Assembly (NCBI GenBank): GCA_049999805.1
Contig: JBNGIO010005876.1
Coordinates: forward strand, 20,776 to 84,775
Source of the DNA: Folioceros fuciformis
Taxonomy: Eukaryota > Anthocerotophyta > Anthocerotopsida > Anthocerotales
DNA length: 64,000 nucleotides
Direction of reading: 5' to 3'
Shown: positions 40,506-51,650 of the stretch, piece by piece
How the letters are laid out: every line of letters begins with the position of its first letter
Numbering within the stretch: position 1 is the first letter of the stretch
Notes under the pieces: generated by a model
The model's input: the letters and a program-made list of their open reading frames with translations, nothing else
Databases searched by the model: none
Told to the model about the DNA's origin: nothing
Translations under genes and position numbers: made by a program

Positions 40506-43500
40506 ATGGCCGCCCCCGCTCCTGCCAAGCCTGAGGATTTGCAGCACAAGGCGGAGGAGCAGCTGCTCACGCTCAAGTATTGCATCAATGACAATCCGCC
40601 CTGGGGTACGTTCTCCGCTTCCTGCCCTGCACTGCCTTGTTTCCTGCCCCTGCGCCTGGTTCTTCCCCTGCTGGAGCGGGCTGTTTTTCGTAATTGGGCT
40701 GTTTGTGGGCGGGCAATTGGGGGTGGGGGTGGTAGCTGGTGTGCGGAATGGGGTTCTTGGTTGGTTTCCTTGAGGTTTGAGTATGGGAATGCGTGGAGGA
40801 AGGTGTGATTTTTATCTGTAAGGGTCCAGAGGCTGCTTGGGCTGTCGGTGGTGGCCGCCCTTTCGTCTTGGCACCAAAGGTGCGAGCTACGCGTAACCGC
40901 CGCAATGGCACCAGCTTGGATGGTTGTAACCGACTGTTGCCCCTCAAAGCTCCCGGCAACTGCACTCTGACCGATATTCGGCCGACTCGCGGCACGAGGG
41001 ATGGGAGGGGGAAGGGGAATGAATTGCCTGGGTTGGCTGGCACTGGCACTGGCGCTGGCTCTGGCTATGGGTTTCGTCGCCTCACCGCTGCCTGTGTCCT
41101 GCAGTGGAGGCCGTTGCGCTGGGCTTTCAACACTACATCGTGATGCTGGGAGCTGCCGTCATGATTCCGTCGATGTTGGTGCCGTTGATGGGAGGCAACG
41201 ACGTAGGTCTTCTTGCACCACTGCTTTCGCTCCGCCTTTAGGAGACTCCTGGTCTCTCTTGCTGCTCTGCTTCATGTGGCTTCGTGGGTATTGCGCAGCA
41301 CGACAAGGCCAAGGTAATCCAGTCCGTTGTGTTTGTGACGGGCATCAACACGCTACTGCAGACCACTCTTGGGGCCCGCCTTCCAACGGTTGTAGGGAGC
41401 TCCTTTTACTTCATCCTACCTACCATCACGATCATCCGCTCTCCTGCCTTGCTGCACATCAATGATGACCACGAGGTATTAACTTTCTCTCTCTCTCCAC
41501 CTCTATCTACTCGTTTGAGTGGAGCCGGCTGTTTATAGAAGTCGCCAAGCTAATCCCCGGTCCCAGTCTGTTGCCCATTCGCGTTCATATTATCTGCATA
41601 CCCTGGAACAGAGGTTTATTAGAACCATGCGTGCCATACAAGGAGCTACTTTGGCAGGATGCAGCCTTCATATTATCCTTGGATTCAGTGGCCTCTTGGG
41701 CATACTGATCAGGTATGCTTGCTTGTCATTTAAACACGTGATTTGGCTTAATGTAAACAGAGGTTCTTGAGGTCAATGCGTGCTGTCCAAGGAGCTTACA
41801 TCGCAACGTCCAGTCTTCACATAATTCTGGGATTCAGTGGCCTGTGGGGTATAGTGGCAAGGTGAGACGGGGATTGATCTCCATTGTTTCATTTTCTACA
41901 GCATGGAAGGGGGTTTTTTTTTTTTAGGGGGGGTTGGAGTATTGGGCCACAGTAGCATTCCAGAGGATATGGCGACTGAAAGCCACAGTGTCCCCCCGTT
42001 CTCACATGTCATGCCCACTGTTATGTGCCATCAGGTTCTTCACGCCCCTCATGATCGCTCCCACCATCGCAATGGTTGGGCTCGGTCTTTTCAATCAAGG
42101 CTTCCCAGGGGTAAGCGGTCGGTCGATACTCATCCGTGCTCGATCGATTGTCCATGCTTGTGTGCTTGTCGTACTTACTCTGACGGCCTCCGGCTTCCAG
42201 GTGGGCAAATGTGTCGAGGTTGGTCTTCCCCAGATTATTGTGATCCTTGCCTTCTCACAGGTTAGTACTTCTGACAACACTTGTCCTTACCACAATTCAT
42301 CTCACAAGTCACCATTCCTAACTCCAGGATGTGGAATTCCTCAGTTCCTGAGGCACGTGAAGGTCCGAAAGGTTCCAATCTTCGAGCTCTTTCCGATTAT
42401 CTTGGGCGTCGCCGTCGTGTGGGCTTACGCCCATCTGCTCACAATTAGTGGAGCATACGACAAGGCGAGCCCCAAAGGACAACAGCATTGCCGAACCGAT
42501 CGCGCGAACATCATCGAATCATCGCCGTGGTGGGTTGCACCGTCTCTCCTCTCCCGTCACACTGTCCCCGGAGTTCATCGGAAGCTGTGTGATGTCCTAA
42601 TTCCCGTGGCATTCTCTCGTGGTGTGTTCAGGATCCGCATCCCGTATCCTCTGCAATGGGGCGCCCCGACCTTCGACGCCGGCCATGCGTTCGGCTTGAT
42701 GGCAGGAGCTTTTGCCGCTCTTATCGAGGTGGGTTTCACCTTCTCTGTGATAGGGTCACTGGTACTGCGTTGGATGGAACTGACACTCTGCTCTGTCCTG
42801 TTGTCAGTCAACAGCTGATTACTACGCCACTGCACGCCTCTCCGGAGCGACTCCCCCGCCCCCGTTCGTTATCAGCCGAGGAGTTGGTTGGCAGGTAGTT
42901 TTCACATGCTTTTACCGCCATGGCTTCCTTCATTGTTCTTTTGTTCCTATGTGGATGCCTTCTCACTGGGTGGGCGCGGGCACTGTCATGGTGCAGGGGA
43001 TAGGATTACTCATCGCAGGAATGTTCGGAACAACAACTGGAGTGACCATCTCTCCGTACGCCTTCATCGTGGCCCTTCCGTTTTCTTGGCATGAAACGTC
43101 ATGGCAGCTGACGCATTCGTGCTATTTTGTCTGTTGCAGTGAGAATGTGGGAGTTCTTGGTATCACAAGGGTTGGCAGTCGCCGGGTGGTACAGATCTCT
43201 GCAGGCTTTATGATATCTTTCTCTCTACTTGGTGAGCTGATGTCATGCGTCCATTGCACCCCCGGTTTCAGTTCCAGTCAGATCGTGACGTATCTCCTGT
43301 AGCGTCCAATTTGACTGTTGTGGGATACTCTTCCTTGCAGGCAAGTTTGGTGGCATTTTCGCTTCGATACCCCAACCCATTGTCGCGGCCATCTTCTGCA
43401 TTGTCTTCGGGGTTGTCAGTAAGTTTTCTTGTCCGCACCTTCTCCCATCTAAGGCTGAAATGTCTTGTGCTGATGTTGTTCGTCTTTCTCGAGCAGCGGC

Positions 43501-43962
43501 CGTCGGGATCTCACAGCTCCAGTTCGTCAACTTGAACTCCTCCCGGAACATGTTCATCATCGGCTTCGCATTTTTCATGGCCATTTCCGTCCCACAGTAC
43601 TTCAACGAGTTCAGGACTTCGGCTCTTCATGGCCCTGTGCACACTGGAGCTGACTGGGTAAGTTACGCATCACCTAACCCTGCTGTGTAATGTCTGCATC
43701 GCCGACCCTTGGATCGTGCACAAGGTGACGAAAGTGTGTGAACGTGTTACAGTTCAACGATGTGCTCAATGTCATCTTCTCTTCAAGCCCGGTGATTGCT
43801 CTGTTCATCACTGCCATTCTGGACAACACAATGAATCAGGCTTCAGCGAAGGATCGTGGAATGGGTTGGTGGGAGAAGTTCAGAACCTTCAATGGAGATC
43901 CTCGCAACCTGGAGTTTTACAGACTGCCTCTCGGGCTTAATAAGTACTTCCCACCTACCTAA
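40506..43962 (+). CDS. Nucleobase-ascorbate transporter (NAT/NCS2 family)
   Basis: Fourteen exon positions join in frame to 526 residues: 40506-40605, 41105-41202, 41299-41475, one of 41612-41712 or 41761-41861, 42035-42110, 42201-42260, 42345-42529, 42632-42728, 42808-42894, 42997-43055, 43140-43231, 43341-43418, 43497-43657, 43753-43962. NAT proteins carry purines, uracil or, in some animals, ascorbate across membranes through about 12-14 helices. The family motif QH occurs in GFQHYIVML, and the NAT signature (E/P/Q)NxGxxxxTR occurs as ENVGVLGITR. The C-terminal stretch GMGWWEKFRTF and LNKYFPP is typical of plant members. Length is normal. The fourth coding exon exists in two homologous versions. 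The substrate cannot be told. Confidence 0.95.
41612..41712 (+). other. NAT alternative exon 4a
   Basis: A 101-base exon candidate, phase 0 in and phase 2 out, bounded by GGAACAG and GTATGC. It encodes a 34-residue segment from RFIRTMRAIQG to GFSGLLGILIR, equivalent to a cytosolic loop and helix of NAT. It is homologous to exon 4b, about 24 of 34 residues identical. Confidence 0.85.
41761..41861 (+). other. NAT alternative exon 4b
   Basis: A 101-base exon candidate with the same phases, bounded by GTAAACAG and GTGAGA. It encodes RFLRSMRAVQG to GFSGLWGIVAR; the FSGLW and VAR residues are closer to the usual NAT consensus than in 4a. Only 48 bases (41713-41760) separate the two exons. Confidence 0.88.
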
Positions 43963-44553
43963 TAGAGGAAGCAAGATTTCTTCATTTCCTTCTGAGAAGG
44001 ATTCCTGAGAATTTTTGAACTGCGGCAGTACGCTGCAATGGGTCAAGAGGTAGAGAGACACAAGGTGTACAGATAGATACTGACATCGCAGCTTCGCAGG
44101 CACATCTCGGCCCCCAAATTTTAAGTAGAAATTTTTGTACAGCTGTTAGAGATTCGTCACTGCAGAAATTTATATACCATAAGCTATAATTAGACACTGC
44201 AGTATTGAAAACTGCTCTGACAGGCCGTGACGATAACATCTTATTCTGTCCACTCAATATGAATGTTGCACAACAAATACAATTGTGCTTGTCACTTTGA
44301 TATCTCTCAAGCAAAGCAACTTGGCCTCCTCCTATGCCCTGAAGAAATAACCCAACAAAAAGACACAACTATGCTCGACATCTTTAACAAATGTAGGAAA
44401 TTAAATCTCAGTAAAACAGCTCTAGAAAATTTGTGGATGAGGAAATGTTTGTTATCATCCTTATTCAGACCTAACTAATCCCAGGTTTTGCTCAAGAGCA
44501 GTAATTAATAATACATACCGTTTGGAATACAAGACGAGTGACACGAGGCAGTC
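43963..44553. other. Intergenic between convergent NAT and BRO1 genes
   Basis: AT-rich, likely the 3' untranslated regions of both convergent genes. No other gene is seen. Confidence 0.5.
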
Positions 44554-46230
44554 CTAGGTCACAAACACGAAATCTCTGTCCAAAGCCCAACCAGTGAATG
44601 GTACGGCTGAAACAATCTGCTTCCCCTCCAGCACAGGCAACTCATCCTTATTGGGGCTCTTGTCTCGCCAAACGAACTCGTTCTCATGCTCAACCTTCCT
44701 GAGCAGCTCTGAAAGAGTGCTCACTTCTAGTCTAAAAATTGGCCTCCAATACTCATCCCCTGGCAGGCTCCAGAAGGTATCGACAGTCAGAAAGGGGACA
44801 ATATTCCTCCGGTTTCATAAGAGATGATGTCTGGGTTATGCGGCTCACCTGGACACTTCACGTATTGGACTTGGGTCACCGCATGTTGTAATATAGCGAC
44901 AGCAATACCAAGACGTTCTTGTTTCATGTAATGCTCTGCGCAGTATCTTCGACTTCGCGCCTCATGAAGGGAATGACAAATTCCTATATATTTCTGCGAT
45001 GTCACCTCACAATGCTCAGCTGTCGGGCGTTTATGAGGTACGCAACCTCAATCCACGGAGGTCCACGGTAAACAGGGTCCAAAATCCCTAGAGTACTTAC
45101 CCTGAGCTTGTCAGAGACATCATTCCAATCTCCTAGGCTTGTTCGGAGAAGTTCACTGGCTTCTTCGAGAAATTGCACCACTCCATAGTGCAGTTTTGCA
45201 AGGAGGGCACCACCTGTGGACATATCTTCTGCCTTTCGGACAGTCACAGCCTACGGACAGGAACTCAATTGTAGGTTAACAACACAGAAAAGCCTTCCAC
45301 GCAAATAACAGCAACATCAAGAGGAAAACCAAACCCACCTGCGCTTCAGCCAAGCAAACTAAGCGCAAGACACATGCCATCGAAGCTGTGCATTCAGGAG
45401 GACGTTCCGATGGAAGAAGCTGCTGCAAAGGTGGCAGGACATTCTGTGCGAGATACTGATAGACTCCTGCAGCAGTCCTGAACAAAGTGGCTGCTTCAAC
45501 GAGATCTGTGCAGTTGAAAAAGCAACGATCATTGTAAACAGAACTCTAGACAAAACACACAATAAGTGTGAAGGATACTCACAACCTTACCTGTGGATAA
45601 TAGCTCTAAACCCCGTTCCCTCAGAAACGCGCCATAAAGAAACAGCATCATGCAAAGTTCGTATCGGAGGTCATTCACTCGAAAGTACTTGGCTTTTCCA
45701 AAGGCACTGCCACTGGAGCCACTTAGCACACTTGTCCATCTTATCTTGAGGTCCGTTGTCCACTGTTGGATTCTGGCATTCTCCGGTTCAGCACTCACAC
45801 GCTTGATCAAGTTTTCAAGAAGAGGCAGATATGACTTCAGCTTCTGGATATCCTGCACAAGGAGCACCAGGTTAGGTCTCATACGCTGAAAACAGTGGAG
45901 GATCATCATTTGGAAGAAATTTCAAAAGAACCTGCAGAACAGGAGAAGTAACTCCGCCAGCCATTTCACGTGCAATAGCTGGAGTGAGTTGACTTTTCCC
46001 ATTGATTGACAGAGCAATAGCTTTTCGTCTGGTGCTCAGCTCCTTCAATTGCTCCAGTGTGCCGGAATCTCGTGCGTAGTATGTGTCCTCGTACACCACC
46101 TAGACAAGAGGCAGAGCATCAGGTTGTTGCTTCCACGAGGATCGTGAGAGGTGCAATAATCACCGGCTTGGCAATAGGTTGAAACCTCTTTTGTCTTCAC
46201 TTTCCCTAAGTTCCGAAAATGCAGGAGCAT
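44554..46230 (-). CDS. BRO1-domain protein (plant endosomal BRO1-like)
   Basis: Seven exons in descending order (46230-46186, 46099-45932, 45852-45591, 45505-45339, 45250-45101, 44993-44849, 44759-44554) join in frame to 380 residues. BRO1 domains bind ESCRT-III or related partners at endosomes; this plant group is a stand-alone BRO1-like protein with unclear function. Family segments seen in order are MLLHFRN, YEDTYYARDSGTLEQLKEL, IAREMAGGVTSP, DIQKLKSYLPLLENL, KYFRVNDLRYEL, LFRTAAGVYQYLAQNVLP, CLAEAQAVTVRKAED, LLAKLHYGV, and the end EHENEFVWRDK. Introns are about 79-107 bases except the fourth and fifth boundaries, which are similar. The start at MLLHFR matches the family. It is convergent with the NAT gene. 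Confidence 0.92.
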
Positions 46231-48560
46231 CCTTCCGTCAGCACAATGTCCTTCTTCTTCTCCCAATAGCAATCTTGCCAAGAATCATCCTTCACCTTTG
46301 AATAACTCCTGATACCAACACTGTTCATCAAAACAAGGTCGCTGTCCCTGGCGACCAAAAGCTTGTTAGAAGGTGGCAGATAGAACTGCAAAAACCCTCA
46401 CTCTCTCCCTCACTTTCATTCCTCTGAGCTAAACACCCCGATTCCCAGAATACAACACCAGCTATCGCACAGATCGTCGTTGCCTAATAGCCAGTGAGAC
46501 CACCTCCAAAACCGAAACTAGAAAATCGTCCATCAACAGGTGATCACAGAGCTGAGAACGAAAAGGTTCAGAAGAATTGCGCACCACCACTACAAATCAG
46601 CTGTCTCTGCCACCCCTTGCTCTTCCCCCACAATCAAAAAACACACTTCGCCACAATTGCTTCGCTGCCAATGAAGAGGTCCCTGAAGCTGCCGATGCAC
46701 TGGTCACACCTTGCATCAAGCAGGAAGACAGCGAATTCTCGCTCCTTGGTTTCACCTCCAGGTTCAATCCTCGTTTTGTCCAGACCTCACAAAATCAGGC
46801 GGAAACAATTCAAAGGAAATGCACCACGCCTCGAAAAATTGCGCTGGAGGAGCCGGCGAGCGATGGATTCGCTGCACTTTCGGTCCGCTACATCGACGTG
46901 GAAGCAATCGGTCTCGTTTGCTGGAGCTTCATCCGCAGGGCGGAGGCAACCGGCGGGAAGCTGCGCAGCCAGTTACGCCAGACAGTTTAGCCAGGTTGCT
47001 GCCTTCATTGTAAAGAGCCTACGCAGTCGTCAGCCGCGTAAAGGCGAGATCTGTTTGGCGAAACTGCTCGACGTCGGCAGCTAGAGCAACGAACGGTGGA
47101 CTGGTATCCTATGCAAGAGGGCGCTTCCCTTGAAAGCGGGGAGACGTGTGGCCTGTTTGTCGGTTCTTCGCCCCCAAGCTACGGATGGCCGTTATTAGCC
47201 AACTAGAGCCATGGAATGCAGCAACTAACGACCACGGACTGCGAATCGTACCAAGTCAACTCTCCCTAGCGGCAGCAATTTTTTTTTCTCCCACTTACGC
47301 CAAAATAATTTATTAGACCTCCAAAATGGAGGTAGATAATCACAATTACCTACCCGGCTGGCGGGTAGAGCGTAGCGGTGGCGTAGGGAAGTTGTGCCGA
47401 CACCATCGTCCACCTGTGCTCCTGTTGGCTTCAAGCATCCGGCATCGAGGACGCTGCTTTTTCCCTCTCGCCATCCCGTCTCCTCACCTCGGACCTGCAC
47501 CTCGGATGAACCGTCCTTCCGCGTTCTCCGTCTCCCATCCATTCAGTGGGATTCAGGAGTTGGAGCCTCTTTGGCCTTGTTCGTCTGGCCCTTACGGTAC
47601 AGATTGCACCCTGGAGGATGTCGTGCAGTGCTGGCGTGCCAGCGAAGGAGTCCGCTTTGTCCGCCTTGGCTAGGGTTGAAGAAATAAGAGCCCCGCGGGC
47701 ATGGAGAAGGGTGATCTCCAGATTGCCACTGGTAAGCAGATCTGGAGCCCATCCTTGAAGTGGAAACCTGATAAGGAACCGGTGTCCTTTTCTGGACGTT
47801 CTCCTCGTTGTCGGATAGGTAGGTGTCAGATCCCAGCGCGCGCTGGCGTAGTGTCGGAGACACGGATGCGCGTCTATCCTCCGCACCTACGTTTTTGTGC
47901 ACACTTCCGCTGGACTCCCGAATTCGTCTTTGCGTCTGGATCGCTCAATGAGGGAGATCGGTGGTTAGAAACCTCGGGAAGTGCGTTCTGGTGTTGTTCC
48001 CGATTCAGTAGATTGCGCCTTGATGGCTGGCATTCCATGGCTGCCGGACATCCGCCACACTTGGAACAGCCTACGAAGATTCTCTGCCTGAACATGATGT
48101 ATGAGGGCTGACTGCCAACCTAGAAGCGCAAGCATTACTACTTAGGTGTATGTCGAAAATGGAGATCACGAGAAATACGAGGCCCCCGCTGCCTACTTAA
48201 ACCTAAGAAGGGAAAGTTGAACTCCGGACACCGCTGAGCATCCTGGTGGAATGACACGGCGTAGTGCACGGTGGAGGGGCGAAGAATGGGTGTAGAGGCA
48301 AAAGCAGCGGTAGAGATGCTGGAAGGAAACGGATTAGCCAGCGGGGATTCTCATTGGGGTCAGACTTGTGAAATTAGTCAGAGAACGCTGATGCGCTTGT
48401 GACGGATGAAGTCCAGCCATGGCGAAATAGCAACTGACCTGGTTTGTGGGGAGATCCGGAAGTCGAGCTGTTGGAATACAGCGTCCAAGTTGGACTGCTT
48501 CTGCCAGCTGTACGTACAAAGACATTTCTCCTTGCAAGCATACGCAGCGGCCAAGCGGAA
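46231..48560. other. Region without a recognised gene
   Basis: Open frames at 46494-47084, 46577-46990 and 47394-47687 lack homology I recognise; the second begins with a non-ATG codon. The stretch contains the upstream regions of the BRO1 gene (minus) and the CAND2-like gene (plus). Confidence 0.4.
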
Positions 48561-50228
48561 ATGGAGATCGTCTCCGCGGCGGAGGAGTCGGCGTCCTTCT
48601 GCTATCGGTTGATAACGCCCTGGGCCAATTACGCTTGGATGTATAATGTGCTCATGGCGGCCCCAGCCGTGCTGCTCTTCTTTTTTTTGGTTGCCAACGC
48701 TCGGGCCAGCGTGAGGAAGCTTGCGCAGAGTCAATCACACATCATGGCCACCTACTACTGCTTTTTATGGGTGATTTGCTTGCTCAACATTTGCTGGTGT
48801 CTGGTGGAGGTACATCGACTAAAGCCCTGTCAGCTGACGAATGCCGTCTGCCCCAAGAATCTGGATGCATTTGCTGAAGGGATTCTGGTACGGAAATTTA
48901 GGTGTCTGGTTCCTTGAGGCCCTCTCTGACTGTAGGCTGTTGAATTGTCAGGTTGGGCAAACCGGTGCCGGTGAAAGGGCAACAACATGGAACGTGGTTG
49001 CGTTGGTGACGCGCAGTGGCATGTTACTGCTGGAAATTAGCGTCATTGTGTTCCTGAGCCAAGGGTATCTGGTCAGTGGTTGGGATGCTCTTCTACGGAC
49101 GCTCCTGTTCTCTGGCCTCTTCGCTGCCGCAGACGTCATTATTAAGGTTTTTACCCTTGCCCACCAGTGTGGTATTTGGAAACAAACTGTGCCAAGCCTT
49201 CTGGTCACACTTGTTAGCTGTTTGATTTGCCTGGTTCATGTGAGGATGCAATCAATGACTAGACAAGTAGTGTTGACGAATGCAACACCCACTTTCTGCT
49301 GAAAGATTCATGCCCTATCTTTCATCTGCAGAGATCTGTTGGAGAACCTTTCTTACGTGCTTGTGCAGGCGATATACATTTTTGGGATAGGTGTTCCTCT
49401 GTTCATATTCAAGGACGATAGTGGAGACTGGCGAAAATGGGGCTTCTGGCTTGTACATTCTGCCTTTTTCTCGGGCCTGTACTTGTTAATTCTTATACTT
49501 CCGCATACGAAATGGAAGGAACGGCTGCCTGGTAAGATATGGGTACTGACAGCTTGGTGCGACATGACGAGAGGCACCAGTCTCCGGCTTGCTACGGAAC
49601 TTCTGGTAGAGAATTTCAGATGTCTAACTACCTTCGTAACCTTGGATGTGAGCAGCACGTCCATCGTTTTATCGATATGTCTTCCTTCTGTTTCTGCTGA
49701 ACTTTATGACGGCCTTTGGCAGCTCCCTACTTGGCTTCAAAGCTACATTCGGCTACTGGTACGTGGATAACATCCCTTGATAGCTATATCCAAGATTTTT
49801 TTTTTGTCTTTTTTTTCACACCAAATTGGCGGCTGTTTGACAGTAGCTTCTGAACAGGTGCCTGCTGTCTAATAGATATTGGCCTTTGGTAGAAGAGGGC
49901 GAGTTTTGAGGATGTAGATGTGGGTCTTTGATGTGTTGTCACTGGTTTGGCATTGTACAGTGTTTATGGTGTAACGAGTTTTTGTTACTACGCGATTTAT
50001 CCACCTCTCCTCTATGTCACATTCCTGTCCGATTTTTTCCAGGTACAGTTATGGAATACCTTTCACGCACCATGTTTTTGTTGATTTGATATGCTCTGGG
50101 TGCGAGCCAGATCGATTTCACGCTGCAAGTGATTTGATTCTATGGAGCAGGAAGAGCACATGCAAGCGGAGGATGTGTACTATTCTGAGATGAAAGACGC
50201 TGGCTACTTCGACACTGAATGGGATTGA
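48561..50228 (+). CDS. Tmemb_40 seven-helix membrane protein, CAND2/TPRA1-like
   Basis: Six exons (48561-48809, 48952-49146, 49369-49531, 49656-49758, 49961-50042, 50151-50228) join in frame to 289 residues, the normal size of the family. Tmemb_40 proteins are seven-helix membrane proteins related to animal TPRA1. The Arabidopsis member CAND2 was proposed as a candidate G-protein-coupled receptor and as a phytomelatonin receptor. Hydrophobic helices are visible in every exon (VLLFFFLVAN, CFLWVICLLNICWC, IFGIGVPLFIF and others). The end EDVYYSEMKDAGYFDTEWD is the conserved family tail. The ATG at 48561 gives the usual short N-terminus before the first helix. The family assignment is firm; receptor function is inference from the Arabidopsis work. 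Confidence 0.92.
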
Positions 50229-51042
50229 TCCAATAGCCATCTTAATGTTCAGCCGATGGTAAACAGCTTGATAACATCCTGTGTCAAAAGATGCACATTA
50301 GCAAGCAAAGCCTGCATCATGAAAGCGTCCAAAGGCAATGAGTTGTTGTCAGAGACATGTAATCCGGCGGTTGCGGATGACATAGGTTTCACTGACACAA
50401 AGGGCCGGTCTCTTGGATGTACATAGGATTGTATTTTAAGCATTCTAGGAGCTCAAAATCAGTCTCCCGAAACCACCCACCGCTAGTGAGAACCGGTGGA
50501 AGTGGGCATCAGATCTAGAATAGTTTCACGGAGCTGCACGCATTTTCATGTATGTTTTGGAGAATAGTGGCAACGTGCCTAGTGCCCATGGATGGAATCT
50601 CGAAGCGGAGGCAGGGAGGCAGGTCTTTGAGCCAACCCATCCCCTGGACACAACTCCAGAAACCCATTGATCCTAAACCCTCAGTAGAACTGAATATCAT
50701 GATGAGTAAGTTATAACTACTCATCTTGCCATTCTGTACAGATATCACAATTCTTTATCATCCTTTGGTTAGTATCCTATCTAATTTCTCGTTCGAACTT
50801 GGTGCTGAATTTCCAAGTATGCGGCATCACTGGCTATCATGGGCCTGTCCAGTTAGCGAGATTGTTTTCACACTTTTAGTGATGCTGTGAGCCCGTGTGT
50901 GGGCGTGAATGTGATCGGATCCCATTTGAATTGTATGTCACCACAATCGGATTAGGTTGGAACCTCACAATGCCACGGTTCGTATTTCCTTTTGGAACAC
51001 CATCTATGCCATCACCGTGGCCCTGCAGCTGGTAAGTTTGTT
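50229..51042. other. Intergenic, 3' flanks of convergent genes
   Basis: No gene is recognised. It separates the CAND2-like gene (plus) from the Bet v 1-like gene (minus) and should hold both 3' untranslated regions. Confidence 0.5.
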
Positions 51043-51650
51043 CTAGGCATATTCAGCTGGATTAGCTACCAGGCGTGCTTCGAGAACCTTCAGAAGTTGC
51101 GCATAGCCGTTTATGTGTTCCACGGGGGGAGGTTGCTCGCCTATTGGCTCGTACTCAATAACGTAATGAACGATGGAGTTGGAAGGGACCTGAGCAGGCT
51201 GAATCTGTGTCGTCACCTTGTACTGACTGTACAGGGACAGCGCCTCTCCCTCCACAACATGATAGCTTGCAGTGAGCTTTTCGTCATCCACTTCATCAAT
51301 CACGTCCTTCGTGGCCGTGAGCTTGATCGTTGATGCTATCTCTGCATGGATATCGCGCACCCGGTCACATTCCAATATCCTCACACACTCCTCGATTCAC
51401 TGAGCATCACCGCACATGATTCGGCAACGTAGGATGACAATCCAGGGTGGTAGATGAGTAACTCACCTGTGGCAGGGGCGAACTTGATAAGTCTGATGCT
51501 CCCAGGGCCTCCGTCACCTTCAATCCAAGTGACGCTTTCGACCACTCCAGGCAGAAGGACGGGCAAGAGTTTCGGGAAATCCCGAAGAGCATTCCACAGG
51601 CGCGCTGCCGTGACAGTAACCTCCACATCCAGGATCTCGGTCTTGGTCAT
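51043..51650 (-). CDS. Bet v 1/PR-10/MLP-like ligand-binding protein
   Basis: Two exons, 51650-51467 and 51341-51043, joined across a 125-base intron at phase 1, encode 160 residues, the normal size of the Bet v 1 fold. Such proteins are cytosolic and hold hydrophobic ligands in a deep cavity; the group includes PR-10 and major-latex-like proteins and relatives of the ABA receptors. Seen features are MTKTEILDVEVTV, LWNALRDFPKLLPVLLPGVV, a glycine-rich loop EGDGGPGSIR, LTASYHVVEGEAL and a C-terminal helix YAQLLKVLEARLVANP. The single intron near residue 61 is where the family intron lies. The ligand is unknown. Confidence 0.88.

Noticed and set aside
46206-46391. Minus-strand frame (MQFYLPPSNK) upstream of the BRO1 start
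   Set aside because: It reads through the BRO1 first exon in another frame; the BRO1 start at MLLHFR matches the family, so this is leader sequence.
46494-47084. 196-codon plus-strand frame near the BRO1 promoter
   Set aside because: No homology; overlapping frames of similar length exist, and one begins with a non-ATG codon.
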